This document shows, piece after piece, positions 45,078 through 52,846 of a DNA stretch of 64,000 nucleotides. The translations under genes and the position numbers were made by a program. This DNA is from DASSSQ01 sp963839285 (GTDB lineage Bacteria > Actinomycetota > Thermoleophilia > Gaiellales > Gaiellaceae). Location of the stretch: the NCBI GenBank assembly GCA_963839285.1, contig CAWIUN010000020.1, positions 372,001 through 436,000 on the forward strand, in the 5' to 3' direction. Every line of letters begins with the position of its first letter. Within the stretch, counting starts at the first letter, position 1. Below the pieces are notes generated by a model. That model ran no database searches and was not told the origin of the DNA. It was given only the letters and a program-made list of their open reading frames with translations.

Positions 45078-45841
45078 TGGCCGCGCTCGTCGCGCTGCCC
45101 TTCGGGCTCGCGATCGGGCTCTCGCTCGGGCTCGTCGGCGGCGGCGGCTCGATCCTGGCGCTGCCCGTGCTCGTCTACGTGCTCGGGGAGCCGGTCAAGA
45201 CGGCGACGACCGAGTCGCTCGTGATCGTCGGGACGACGGCGCTGCTCGGCGCGGCCGACCACGCGCGCGCGGGCGGCGTCCGCGTGCGCACGGCGCTCGC
45301 GTTCGGGCTCGCCGGCGCGACCGGCTCGCTCGCCGGGACGGCGCTGAACCGCGCCGTCCCGTCGCGCTCGATCCTGCTCGCGTTCGCCGTCCTGCTGCTC
45401 GTCGCCGCCGGCGCGATGGTGCGCGGCCGCGGCGAGCCGGGCCGCGCCGAGATCGAGCCGCGCGGACGCGCGCTCTGGCTCCGGATCGTCCCGCTCGGGC
45501 TCGCGACCGGCGTCCTGACCGGCTTCTTCGGCGTCGGCGGCGGCTTCGCGATCGTGCCCGCCCTCGTGCTGCTGCTCGGCGTCCCGCTCGGGCCCGCGGT
45601 CGGCACCTCGCTGCTCGTGATCGCGATCACGAGCGCGGGCGCGCTCGGAGCCCACCTCTCGAGCGGCAGCGTCGACTGGGGGATCGCCGTCGCGTTCACG
45701 GCGGCCGCGGTCGCGGGCGCCGTCGCCGGCTCGCGGCTCGGCCGCCGCGTCGCGGCCGACCGCCTCGCGCTCCTCTTCGCCGGGCTCGTCGTCGGCGTCG
45801 CCGTCTTCCTCGCCGTCAGGAACCTGTCGGCGCTCCTCTGA
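45077..45841 (+). CDS. TauE/SafE family sulfite/anion exporter
   Basis: 254 residues, seven to eight membrane helices in two repeats. Family motifs: GLSLGLVGGGGSILALPVLV in the first and LTGFFGVGGGFAIVPALVLL in the second. Such proteins move sulfite, sulfoacetate or similar anions out of the cell. Coupled to the ArsR gene by a 1-base overlap, it may remove sulfite formed by the persulfide dioxygenase or Hdr system. Confidence 0.87.
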   Translation: MAALVALPFGLAIGLSLGLVGGGGSILALPVLVYVLGEPVKTATTESLVIVGTTALLGAADHARAGGVRVRTALAFGLAGATGSLAGTALNRAVPSRSILLAFAVLLLVAAGAMVRGRGEPGRAEIEPRGRALWLRIVPLGLATGVLTGFFGVGGGFAIVPALVLLLGVPLGPAVGTSLLVIAITSAGALGAHLSSGSVDWGIAVAFTAAAVAGAVAGSRLGRRVAADRLALLFAGLVVGVAVFLAVRNLSALL

Positions 45842-45869
45842 CAACTCAACAACTGTATAGTGGTATAAC
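45841..45869 (+). promoter_or_regulatory. promoter with candidate operator for the DUF2892-thioredoxin genes
   Basis: ACAACTCAACAACTGTATAGT: a CAACT-N3-CAACTGT repeat runs straight into a TATAGT -10 box (45856-45861), so a bound repressor would block RNA polymerase. It matches the site upstream of the hdr operon. Confidence 0.45.
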
Positions 45870-45900
45870 TGAATCCACCACTCAGCTCCGGAGGTCGAGA

Positions 45901-46109
45901 TGAGCACCAGGATCAGCAACCGCGACCGCGCCGTCCGCAGCGTCCTCGTCGCGCCCGCCGCGATCGTCGCCGCCGTCCTCGTCGGTGCCGGCTCCGCCGC
46001 CGGGATCGCCCTCCTCGCGCTCGCCGGGATCATGCTGGCGACGAGCGCCGTCGGCTTCTGCCCCCTCTACACGCTCCTGCGCGCGGCGCGTCGCCCGCTG
46101 GCACACTGA
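45901..46109 (+). CDS. DUF2892 (YgaP-like) membrane protein
   Basis: 69 residues: NRDRAVRSVLVAPAAIVAAV start and a second helix ending LATSAVGFCPLYTLLRAAR. The GFCPLY motif is the hallmark of DUF2892 inner-membrane proteins, which are often fused to rhodanese (YgaP). ATG with RBS CGGAGG. It is followed after 4 bp by thioredoxin. Confidence 0.88.
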
Positions 46110-46113
46110 GCGC

Positions 46114-46683
46114 ATGGCGATCGACGTGACCACAGCCGCCTTCGAGCAGGACGTGCTCGAGCGCTCGCACGACGTGCCCGTCGTCGTCGACTTCTGGGCC
46201 GAGTGGTGCGGCCCCTGCCGCACGCTCGGGCCGGTCCTCGAGGAGGAGACCGCAGCGCGCGGCGACGAGGTCGTCCTCGTCAAGGTCGACGTCGACGCGA
46301 ACCAGGAGCTGGCGCAGCGCTACGGCATCCAGGGGATCCCGGCGGTGAAGGCGTTCCGCAACGGCCAGGTCGTCAAGGAGTTCGTCGGCGCGCTGCCGAA
46401 GCCGGCGGTCGCCGCCTTCCTCGACGAGCTGACGGGCCCGGGGCCGGGCGAGCGGCTCCTCGCCGAGCTGCGCGAGTCGGGCGAGCTGCCCGAGGTCGCC
46501 GCCGCGATCGAGGCGGGCGAGCACGAGCGGGCGCTCGAGCTCCTGCTGGCCGAGGTCGAGGGCGCCGACGCCGACCGCCGGGGCGACCTGCGCGACCTGA
46601 CCGTCCTCCTCTTCGCCGAGCTCGGCGACGAGCACGAGCTGACGATGCGCTACCGCCGCCGGCTCGCGGCGCTGCTCTACTGA
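46114..46683 (+). CDS. thioredoxin with TPR-like C-terminal extension (CnoX/YbbN-like)
   Basis: 189 residues. Thioredoxin fold with VVDFWAEWCGPCRTLGPVLE (active site WCGPC, about residues 30-35) and the cis-proline in GIQGIPAVKAFRNG. The 75-residue extension is helical (AAIEAGEHERALELLLAEVE), as in the CnoX/YbbN co-chaperedoxins but shorter. Within this island it may reduce persulfides on rhodanese or TusA. ATG start. Confidence 0.9.
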   Translation: MAIDVTTAAFEQDVLERSHDVPVVVDFWAEWCGPCRTLGPVLEEETAARGDEVVLVKVDVDANQELAQRYGIQGIPAVKAFRNGQVVKEFVGALPKPAVAAFLDELTGPGPGERLLAELRESGELPEVAAAIEAGEHERALELLLAEVEGADADRRGDLRDLTVLLFAELGDEHELTMRYRRRLAALLY

Positions 46684-46740
46684 CCCGGTTCTCGTCAGCA
46701 CCGGCTCGCGCGGGGGCGGGAGGCTGCGGCCGGCTCCCGC

Positions 46741-47073
46741 TCAGCGGCGCTCGCCGGTGTCGTCGAGCTCCTCGGCCGCAGCGCCGGCCTCGCCCTGCTT
46801 CTCGACGATCAGGTAGCTGCCGCGGTCGGCGACGACCCGCTCGACGTCGACCTCGTGGCCGCGGAGGACGACGAAGCGGCGGGAGCTCTCGCGCAGGGAC
46901 TGGTACTCGCCGAGCGAGAGGTGGATCCGCTCGACGCACTCCTCGTCGGCGCACTCGCAGAGAAACTCGGGACCGCCGTCGATCGCACCGACGTGCTCCG
47001 ACACGTCCTTGATGCGCTCGTTGACCTCGCGGAACATCGCCTGGTTGGCGGCGATCCGCCGCTCCCGATCCAT
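46741..47073 (-). CDS. conserved hypothetical protein with CxC-x4-C cluster
   Basis: 110 residues: RERRIAANQAMFREVNERIK, then EFLCECADEECVERIHLSLG and QSLRESSRRFVVLRGHEVDV. The three Cys plus the following Glu/His suggest a bound metal or a structural cluster. I have seen this pattern as an actinobacterial hypothetical family without known role. ATG start; divergent from the MerR-like gene. Confidence 0.7.
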   Translation of the reverse strand: MDRERRIAANQAMFREVNERIKDVSEHVGAIDGGPEFLCECADEECVERIHLSLGEYQSLRESSRRFVVLRGHEVDVERVVADRGSYLIVEKQGEAGAAAEELDDTGERR

Positions 47074-47127
47074 GCGTCAACGCTACTCGCTGGCAGCGCG
47101 GCCGTGGAGCATTTACGGTGCCGTGCT

Positions 47128-47751
47128 GTGGGTGCGGTGTTCGGCATCGGTTCGGCGGCGCGGCTGCTGGAGGTTCCGGCGGCGACGATCCGGACGTGGG
47201 AGAGGCGCTACGGCGTCGTCGTCCCGACCCGGACGCGGGGAGGGCACCGCGTCTACTCGAGCGAGCAGATGGAGCAGCTGCGGTTCGTCGCCGCGCGGCT
47301 GCGCGAGGGCATGCGTCCGGCCGAGGCGCACCGGCTGCTGCTCGAGGGCGCCGCCGACGGCGCCGGGCTCGAGCTCGAGCTGCCGGCCGACCCGCGCTCG
47401 CCGGCGACGGCGCGCGAGGCGCTCGACGGGTTCGCGTCGGACCAGCCGGACGAGCTCCGCTTCAACCTCCGCCTGCTCGTCAGCGAGCTCGTCGGCAACA
47501 GCATCCGCCACGCCGCCGCCGGCAACGGGCACGCCGCCCCGATCCGGGTGCGCGCGACGCGCGGCGAGGAGCGGATCCAGGTGCAGGTGATCGACTCGGG
47601 CGACTTCGACTGGACGGCCGCGCCGCGCAGCGAGGGCGGCCGCGGGCTGCCGCTCGTCGCGGCGCTCGCCGACCGCTGGGGGCTGACCTTCGCGGAGGGC
47701 ACGATCGCCTGGTTCGAGCTGGCGCTCGCGCCCGCTACCCTGGACTCGTGA
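47128..47751 (+). CDS. MerR-type HTH fused to an RsbW-like HATPase domain
   Basis: 207 residues. Residues 5-75 are a MerR HTH (IGSAARLLEVPAATIRTWER and RYGVVVPTRTRGGHRVYSSE). Residues 90-205 are a HATPase_c_2 domain as in anti-sigma kinases: RLLVSELVGNSIRHAA (N box), QVQVIDSGDFDW (G1 box) and GGRGLPLVAALADRWG (G2). GTG start (47128 or 47137). The combination suggests a DNA-binding protein that uses ATP binding or partner switching as input. The stop overlaps msrA by GTGA. Confidence 0.8.
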   Translation: MGAVFGIGSAARLLEVPAATIRTWERRYGVVVPTRTRGGHRVYSSEQMEQLRFVAARLREGMRPAEAHRLLLEGAADGAGLELELPADPRSPATAREALDGFASDQPDELRFNLRLLVSELVGNSIRHAAAGNGHAAPIRVRATRGEERIQVQVIDSGDFDWTAAPRSEGGRGLPLVAALADRWGLTFAEGTIAWFELALAPATLDS

Positions 47752-48344
47752 CCCACGCGACGCTCGGCACCGAGATCCGGCCGCCCTTCCCGGACGGCCT
47801 CGAGACCGCCGTCTTCGGTCTCGGCTGCTTCTGGGGCGCCGAGCGGGTCTTCTGGCGGGCCGACGGCGTCCACACGACCGCGGTCGGCTACGCGGGCGGC
47901 CAGACCGAGCGGCCGAGCTACGAGCAGGTCTGCACCGGCCTGACCGGGCATGCCGAGGTCGTCCTCGTCGTCTTCGACCCGGAGCGGACGAGCTACGAGG
48001 AGCTCTTGCGGCTCTTCTGGGAAAACCACGACCCGACCCAGGGGAACCGTCAGGGCAACGACGTCGGCAGCCAGTACCGCTCGGCGATCTACACCGCGGA
48101 CGAGGAGCAGCGCGCCGCCGCCGAGGCCTCGCGCCGGGCCTACCAGCCGGTGCTCGCCGCGGCGGGCTACGGCCCGATCACGACCGAGATCGCGCCGGCG
48201 GGGCCGTTCTTCTACGCCGAGCCCTACCACCAGCAGTACCTGGCGACGAACCCGAACGGCTACTGCGGCCTCGGCGGCACGGGCGTCGCCTGCCCGGTCG
48301 GGGTCGCTGCGGCTCCGGTAGCGGAGCACGCGCCGACGGACTGA
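47748..48344 (+). CDS. msrA: peptide-methionine (S)-S-oxide reductase
   Basis: 198 residues. Reduces methionine-S-sulfoxide in proteins. Active site FGLGCFWGAERVFW (Cys in GCFWG, about residue 27), with HTTAVGYAGGQTERPSYEQV, DPTQGNRQGNDVGSQYRSAI and the recycling Cys segment NGYCGLGGTGVACPVG. GTG start coupled to the MerR-HATPase gene. Its TGA is the first triplet of the 184-bp repeat element. Confidence 0.92.
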   Translation: MTHATLGTEIRPPFPDGLETAVFGLGCFWGAERVFWRADGVHTTAVGYAGGQTERPSYEQVCTGLTGHAEVVLVVFDPERTSYEELLRLFWENHDPTQGNRQGNDVGSQYRSAIYTADEEQRAAAEASRRAYQPVLAAAGYGPITTEIAPAGPFFYAEPYHQQYLATNPNGYCGLGGTGVACPVGVAAAPVAEHAPTD

Positions 48345-48525
48345 CGCAAAGAGCGTGGTTTTTCGTCGGCGGCGCCCTTGCGCGCCTGCCGCGGCAGCGT
48401 AGGTTGCTCGTGCAGAGCGCGGGACGCCGTAGGTCGAAGCCCCGCCGAGCGACGCGAAAGGCCTTCGGGCCGGCCGCTCGGTCGGTGAGGTGGACGAAAG
48501 CGTCACCGGCTCTGCATTTTCGTGG
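48342..48525. repeat. copy A of a 184-bp structured intergenic element
   Basis: Starts TGACGCAAAGAGCGTGG at the msrA stop and ends GCATTTTCGTGG. Copy B is at 51425-51608, with roughly 85% identity by eye. Shared structure: TGCAGAGC (48411-48418) can pair with GCTCTGCA (48509-48516), enclosing a UUCG hairpin GGCC-TTCG-GGCC (48460-48471) and a GGTGA/TCACC hairpin. In copy B the UUCG stem is GACC/GGTC, a compensatory change. No coding sense on either strand. The rest of the gap to 48646 is GC-rich without features. Confidence 0.75.
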
Positions 48526-48646
48526 ACCGGCGCTCCTCGCCGACGGCCTCGACGGCGGCAGCCGCGGCGGCGGCGAAGGACGCGCGTCCGCCGGCCCGTG
48601 CCCGTTCCTCGTTGCCGCCGGCTGCGGGTAGCATCGAGGGCCCGGC

Positions 48647-49186
48647 GTGGAGGACGAGGACGTGGATCGAGCCGCGCTGCGCCGCGTGCAGGAGCCCCTG
48701 AAGGCCCGCTACCGCGAGCGGCCGGAGGATGCTCTCGTGACGCTGTCGGCGACCGGCTCGCTCGGGCCCGGAATCACCTGCTCGGTGGCGACCGGACGTG
48801 CGCTCGCCGCCGCCGGCCTGCATCCTGCGAGCGGCGGCGACGGCTCCGCCCTCTGCTCCGGCGACATGCTCCTGGAGGCGCTCGCGGCCTGCGCCGGCGT
48901 GACCTTGCGCGCCGTCGCGACCTCGATCGGGATCGCGATCGAGCAGGGGACGGTCCAGGTCGAGGGCGACCTCGACTTCCGCGGCACGCTCGCCGTCGAC
49001 CGCGATGCGCCGGTCGGGTTCTCCGAGATCCGCGTCCGCTTCGACCTCCGTACGGACGCCGACGGGGAACGGCTCGAGACGCTGCTCCGGCTGACCGAGC
49101 GGTACTGCGTCGTCCTCCAGACGCTCGCCTCCGCGCCACGGCTGTCGGTGGGATACGAGGTGGTACCCGAGGACGCCTCGTCGTGA
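48647..49186 (+). CDS. OsmC-like peroxiredoxin-fold protein
   Basis: 179 residues. OsmC/YhfA-type: ATGSLGPGITCSVATGRALA, GDGSALCSGDMLLEALAACA and GVTLRAVATSIGIAIEQGTV, then GFSEIRVRFDLRTDADGERL and LTERYCVVLQTLASAP. The two Cys (CSGDM ... and ERYC) are at the positions used for peroxide reduction in OsmC. GTG start. It follows repeat A; the end overlaps the cyclase gene (GTGA). Confidence 0.83.
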   Translation: MEDEDVDRAALRRVQEPLKARYRERPEDALVTLSATGSLGPGITCSVATGRALAAAGLHPASGGDGSALCSGDMLLEALAACAGVTLRAVATSIGIAIEQGTVQVEGDLDFRGTLAVDRDAPVGFSEIRVRFDLRTDADGERLETLLRLTERYCVVLQTLASAPRLSVGYEVVPEDASS

Positions 49187-51260
49187 GCGCGGTGGAGGCG
49201 ATCCCCTGCCGCGCCTGCGCCCAGGAGAACCCGGCGGGCGCGCGCTTCTGCCTCGCCTGCGGCGCACCGCTCGTGGACGCGGCGCCGCCGCGGGACGAGC
49301 GCCGGATCGTCACCGTCATCTTCGTCGACCTCGTCGGGTTCACGGCGCGCGCCGAACGGCTCGACCCCGAGGACGTGCGGGCGCTCCTCGACGCCCTACC
49401 ACGACCGTGTGCGGCGCGAGATCGAGTCGTTCGGCGGCGTGGTCGAGAAGTTCATCGGCGACGCCGTGATGGGCATCTTCGGCGCGCCGCTCGCGCACGG
49501 TGACGACGCCGAGCGCGCCGTGCGGGCGGCGCTCGTCGTGCGCGACGTCGCGGGCGAGCTCGCCGACGGCGGCATGCAGATCCGGATCGCCGTCAACACG
49601 GGCGAGGCCGTCGTCTCGCTCGGCGCACGCCCGGCGCTCGGCGAGTCGATGGTCGCCGGCGACCTCGTGAACACGGCCGCCCGGCTGCAGGCCGCGGCAC
49701 CGGTCAACGGCATCGTCGTGGGGGAGGAGACCTACCTGACGACGCGCGAGGCGATCGAGTACGCCGAGACCGAGCCCGTCGTCGCGAAAGGCAAGGAGCA
49801 GCGGGTCCGTGCGTGGATCGCCGTCCGCGCGCTGACGGTCGCGGGCGAGCGCGCCCCGCAGGAACAGGCGATGGTGGGGCGCACGCGCGAGCTGGCGATC
49901 CTCGGGGCCGTCTGGGATCGGGTCGTCGCGGACCGGCTGCCGCACCTCGTCTCCGTCTTCGGCCCTGCGGGGGTCGGCAAGTCGACGCTCCTGGCCGCGT
50001 TCGGGCGCGAGGCCGCCGCCGGCGGCGGCCAGGTCGTCCACGGGCGGTCGCTCCCCTACCGGGAGAGCGGCACCTACGGGGCGCTGTCGACTCAGGTGAT
50101 GAAGCTCAGCGGCGTCTTCGAGAGCGATCCGGCTCCCGTCGTCCTCGAGCGCCTGCGAGCGGCCGCGGCCGACCTTCTCGCAGGCTCCGTCGCGGACGCC
50201 GACGCCGTCGCCGACCACCTCGGGGTGATCGTCGGCGTCGAGTCCGGCGCGGAGGCCGCCGATCGCGAGGCGCTCTTCCGCTCGGTGCTCGACTTCGTCG
50301 AGGCGGTGGCGCGGCGCGGGCCGGCCGTCCTCGTCTTCGAGGACCTGCACTGGGCCGACCCCAACCTGCTCGATCTCGTCCACGCGCTCGCCGTCTTCGT
50401 GCGCGGGCTCCCGCTCCTCTGCGTGACCCTCGCGCGCCCCGAGCTCCTCGACGGCCGGCCCGGCTGGGGTGCCGGTGTCCCGGGGTTCACGACGCTGACG
50501 CTCGCACCGCTGCACCAGGACCAGGCGCGGGAGCTCGCCCGCAGACGCCTGCGCGACGACCGGCAGGCCGAGGACGTGATCCGGATCGCCGAGGGGAACC
50601 CGCTCTTCATCGAGCAGCTCGCCGCCAGCCTGGGCGAGCTACCGCGCCGGCAGGCTGCCGACGACGATCCGCGAGATCGTGGCGGCGCGCCTCGACGCAT
50701 TGCCGCAGGCGGAACGGTCGCTGCTGCTCGACGCGGCCGTCGTCGGCAAGGTGTTCTGGGTCGAGGCGCTGCGCATCCTCGACGAGGGGAGCGGCGAGAT
50801 CGCGTATCGGCTCGAGGAGCTCGAGCGCCGCGACTTCGTCCGGCGCGAGCCGGCGTCGATCATCGAGGGCGAGCAGCAGTACGCCTTCACGCACGCGCTG
50901 ATCCGCGACGTCGCCTACGACCTGCTGCCGCGGGCGGACCGGATGCGGCGCCACGCGCTCGTGGCGGAGTTCTTCGGCAGCCGGACGGGCGTCTCGAGCG
51001 ACGCGATCGGCGCGATGGCGCGCCACTGGCGCGGAGCAGGCGACCACGAGCGCGCGGTCGAGCAGCTCGTCCGTGCCGCGGAGCTCGCAGAGCGCGGCTG
51101 GGCGAAGGACCACGCCGCGGCGCTCTACCGCGAGGCGTTCGACCTCGTGCCGGTCGAGGCGACCGAGCGCAGGACGATGCTCCGGCGCCGCCTCGCGTTG
51201 GCGTCGTCGGCGTCGTTCCACCTGGACGACGTCAGACGGGCGGGAAGTCCGCCGGGGTGA
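49183..51260 (+). CDS. class III cyclase-AAA ATPase regulator (zinc ribbon, CHD, AAA), two indels, 3'-truncated
   Basis: N-terminal zinc ribbon CRACAQENPAGARFCLACG, then a cyclase homology domain (VIFVDLVGFTARAERLDP, KFIGDAVMGIFGAP, NTGEAVVSLGARPALG, DLVNTAARLQAA). An AAA/STAND ATPase follows with Walker A FGPAGVGKSTLLAAFGREAA and Walker B AVLVFEDLHWADPN, and helical repeats. Extra bases near 49397 and 50645 break the frame. Relatives continue for hundreds more residues of TPR; this one ends at LDDVRRAGSPPG, meeting an antisense DUF4242 fragment and repeat B. So the gene seems truly truncated by rearrangement. Confidence 0.8.
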
Positions 51261-51372
51261 CGTCGCCGACGATCTCGTCGATCGAGTCGATCCGGTGCTG
51301 GCCGAGCCGCGACGAGTGCTGGCGCACCACGTCCTCGGTCGGCGCCGAGTAGACGCAGAACGTGCGCACCAT
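51232..51372 (-). pseudogene. C-terminal fragment of a DUF4242-type protein
   Basis: 46 residues: VRTFCVYSAPTEDVVRQHSS, RLGQHRIDSIDEIVGDVTPA. This is the second half of the ferredoxin-like DUF4242 (nickel-ligand-binding) family, usually about 90 residues. Its N-terminal half is missing, and the sequence upstream is the 184-bp repeat B. The open frame continues through the repeat, but that part has no homology. Confidence 0.55.
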
Positions 51373-51424
51373 GCGGCCGCGACGGGCAGGCGCGGTTGCG
51401 GTTGCGGCGGACACGGCGGGCGAT

Positions 51425-51608
51425 TGACGCAAAGAGCGTGGTTTTCGTTCGGCGACGCTCTTGTGCGGCGCCGTGCGGCAGCGTAGGTTTGCTCTTGCAG
51501 AGCACGGGACGCCGTAGGTCGAAGCCCCGCCGAGCAATCGCACGACCTTCGGGTCAGCGGTCGGTCGGTGAGGTGGACGAAAGCGTCACCGGCTCTGCAT
51601 TTTCGTGG
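51425..51608. repeat. copy B of the 184-bp structured intergenic element
   Basis: Partner of 48342-48525. TGCAGAGC at 51496-51503 pairs with GCTCTGCA at 51592-51599; UUCG hairpin GACC-TTCG-GGTC at 51544-51555; GGTGA/TCACC hairpin near the end. It lies between two truncated genes and the LolA-like lipoprotein gene, which it could precede as a leader. Confidence 0.75.
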
Positions 51609-51682
51609 TCCGCCTTTCTCATCGGCGCCTCACCTCCGGGTGCTACAACGGCTGTGCGCAGGCTCCGAGAAAGGACGACCCG

Positions 51683-52846
51683 ATGAGCTTCCTCCGCCGC
51701 CTCTCGACCGCGCGTCTGCTCGCGCTCGCCGCCGTGGCGGTCGCCGCGGCCGCCGCGGTCGGCGCCGCCGCGGTCGCGGCCTCCGGCGGCGACGGCGCGA
51801 CCCCGCCGGCGAAGCCGCTCGCGCAGGCGCTGCACGACGCTGCCGCGGCGCCCTCGCCGGCCGGGATCACCGCCCGCGCCACCTTCACGAACGACCTCTT
51901 CCCGTCGGGCTCGCTGCTCGGCGGCACCGCCTCGCCGCTCGTCGCGGGGGCCTCCGGGCGTCTCTGGGCGAGCAGCGACGGCCGCGGCCGCCTCGAGCTC
52001 CAGTCCGACGCCGGCGACGTCCAGCTCGTCTGGACGCCGACGCGCGCGACGCTCTACGACGCCTCGACGAACACCGTCTACCGCTTCGACCGGCCCGCGG
52101 CGAAGCCGGCCGCGGACACGGCCGGCGTCCCGGGCGTCGAGCAGATCCGCTCCTTCCTCGACCGGCTCGCCGCCCACGCCACGGTCTCGGGCGCCGTGCC
52201 GACGAACGTCGCCGGCCGGCCCGCCTACAGCGTCACCGTCTCGCCGGCCCGGCACGGCGGCCTGCTCGGCTCCGGCCGCCTCGCCTGGGACGCGGAGCAC
52301 GGCGTGCCGCTGAAGATCGCCGTCACCGCGCGCGGCAGCTCGGCGCCCGTCCTGCAGCTCGCCGTCACCGACATCTCCTACGGTCCCGTCTCGTCGAGCG
52401 CCGTCGACGTCGCGCCGCCGGCCGGCGCCAGGGTCGTCGACCTCGGCGGGACAGCCGGCACGGACGCCCATCAGCGCTCGGCGCCCGTCACGGGCGTGCC
52501 CGCCGTGCGCGCGGCCGTCCCCTTCGCGCTCGTCGCTCCCGGCGCCCTCGGCGGCAAGACCCTCTCCCGGGCGCAACTCGTCGGCAAGGACGCCGCGCTG
52601 CTCGTCTTCGGGCGGGGCCTCGACGCGCTGGTCGTGCTCGAGCGGCCCGCCGGCGCGGGCGCGGCTCCCGCGCAGCTCGGCGCCCTCCCGAAGGTCTCGC
52701 TCGGCAGCGACGTCGTCGCGACCGAGCTGGCGACGCCGCTCGGCACCGTCCTCCGCTACCCGCGGAACGGCGTCGCCTTCGTCGTCGGCGGCTCCCTGCC
52801 GCAGGCCGACGTCGAGGCCGCGGCCCGGACGCTGGCGGCGTCGTGA
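51683..52846 (+). CDS. LolA-like secreted/anchored protein
   Basis: 387 residues. An N-terminal hydrophobic helix (ARLLALAAVAVAAAAAVGAA) acts as uncleaved anchor or signal. Residues about 50-230 resemble the outer-membrane lipoprotein-sorting protein (LolA/DUF2092) fold: GRLWASSDGRGRLELQSDAG, VQLVWTPTRATLYDASTNTV, NVAGRPAYSVTVSPA, WDAEHGVPLKIAVTARG. A second domain follows, ending GVAFVVGGSLPQADVEAAAR. ATG with RBS AAAGGACG. It overlaps the ABC ATPase gene by 4 bp, suggesting it is the substrate or partner of the exporter. Confidence 0.75.
   Translation: MSFLRRLSTARLLALAAVAVAAAAAVGAAAVAASGGDGATPPAKPLAQALHDAAAAPSPAGITARATFTNDLFPSGSLLGGTASPLVAGASGRLWASSDGRGRLELQSDAGDVQLVWTPTRATLYDASTNTVYRFDRPAAKPAADTAGVPGVEQIRSFLDRLAAHATVSGAVPTNVAGRPAYSVTVSPARHGGLLGSGRLAWDAEHGVPLKIAVTARGSSAPVLQLAVTDISYGPVSSSAVDVAPPAGARVVDLGGTAGTDAHQRSAPVTGVPAVRAAVPFALVAPGALGGKTLSRAQLVGKDAALLVFGRGLDALVVLERPAGAGAAPAQLGALPKVSLGSDVVATELATPLGTVLRYPRNGVAFVVGGSLPQADVEAAARTLAAS

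Noticed and set aside
48342..48525. Coding sequence in the 184-bp repeat
   Set aside because: Minus-strand frames give similar short peptides in both copies, but indels between the copies change the frame. Conservation follows stems, not codons.
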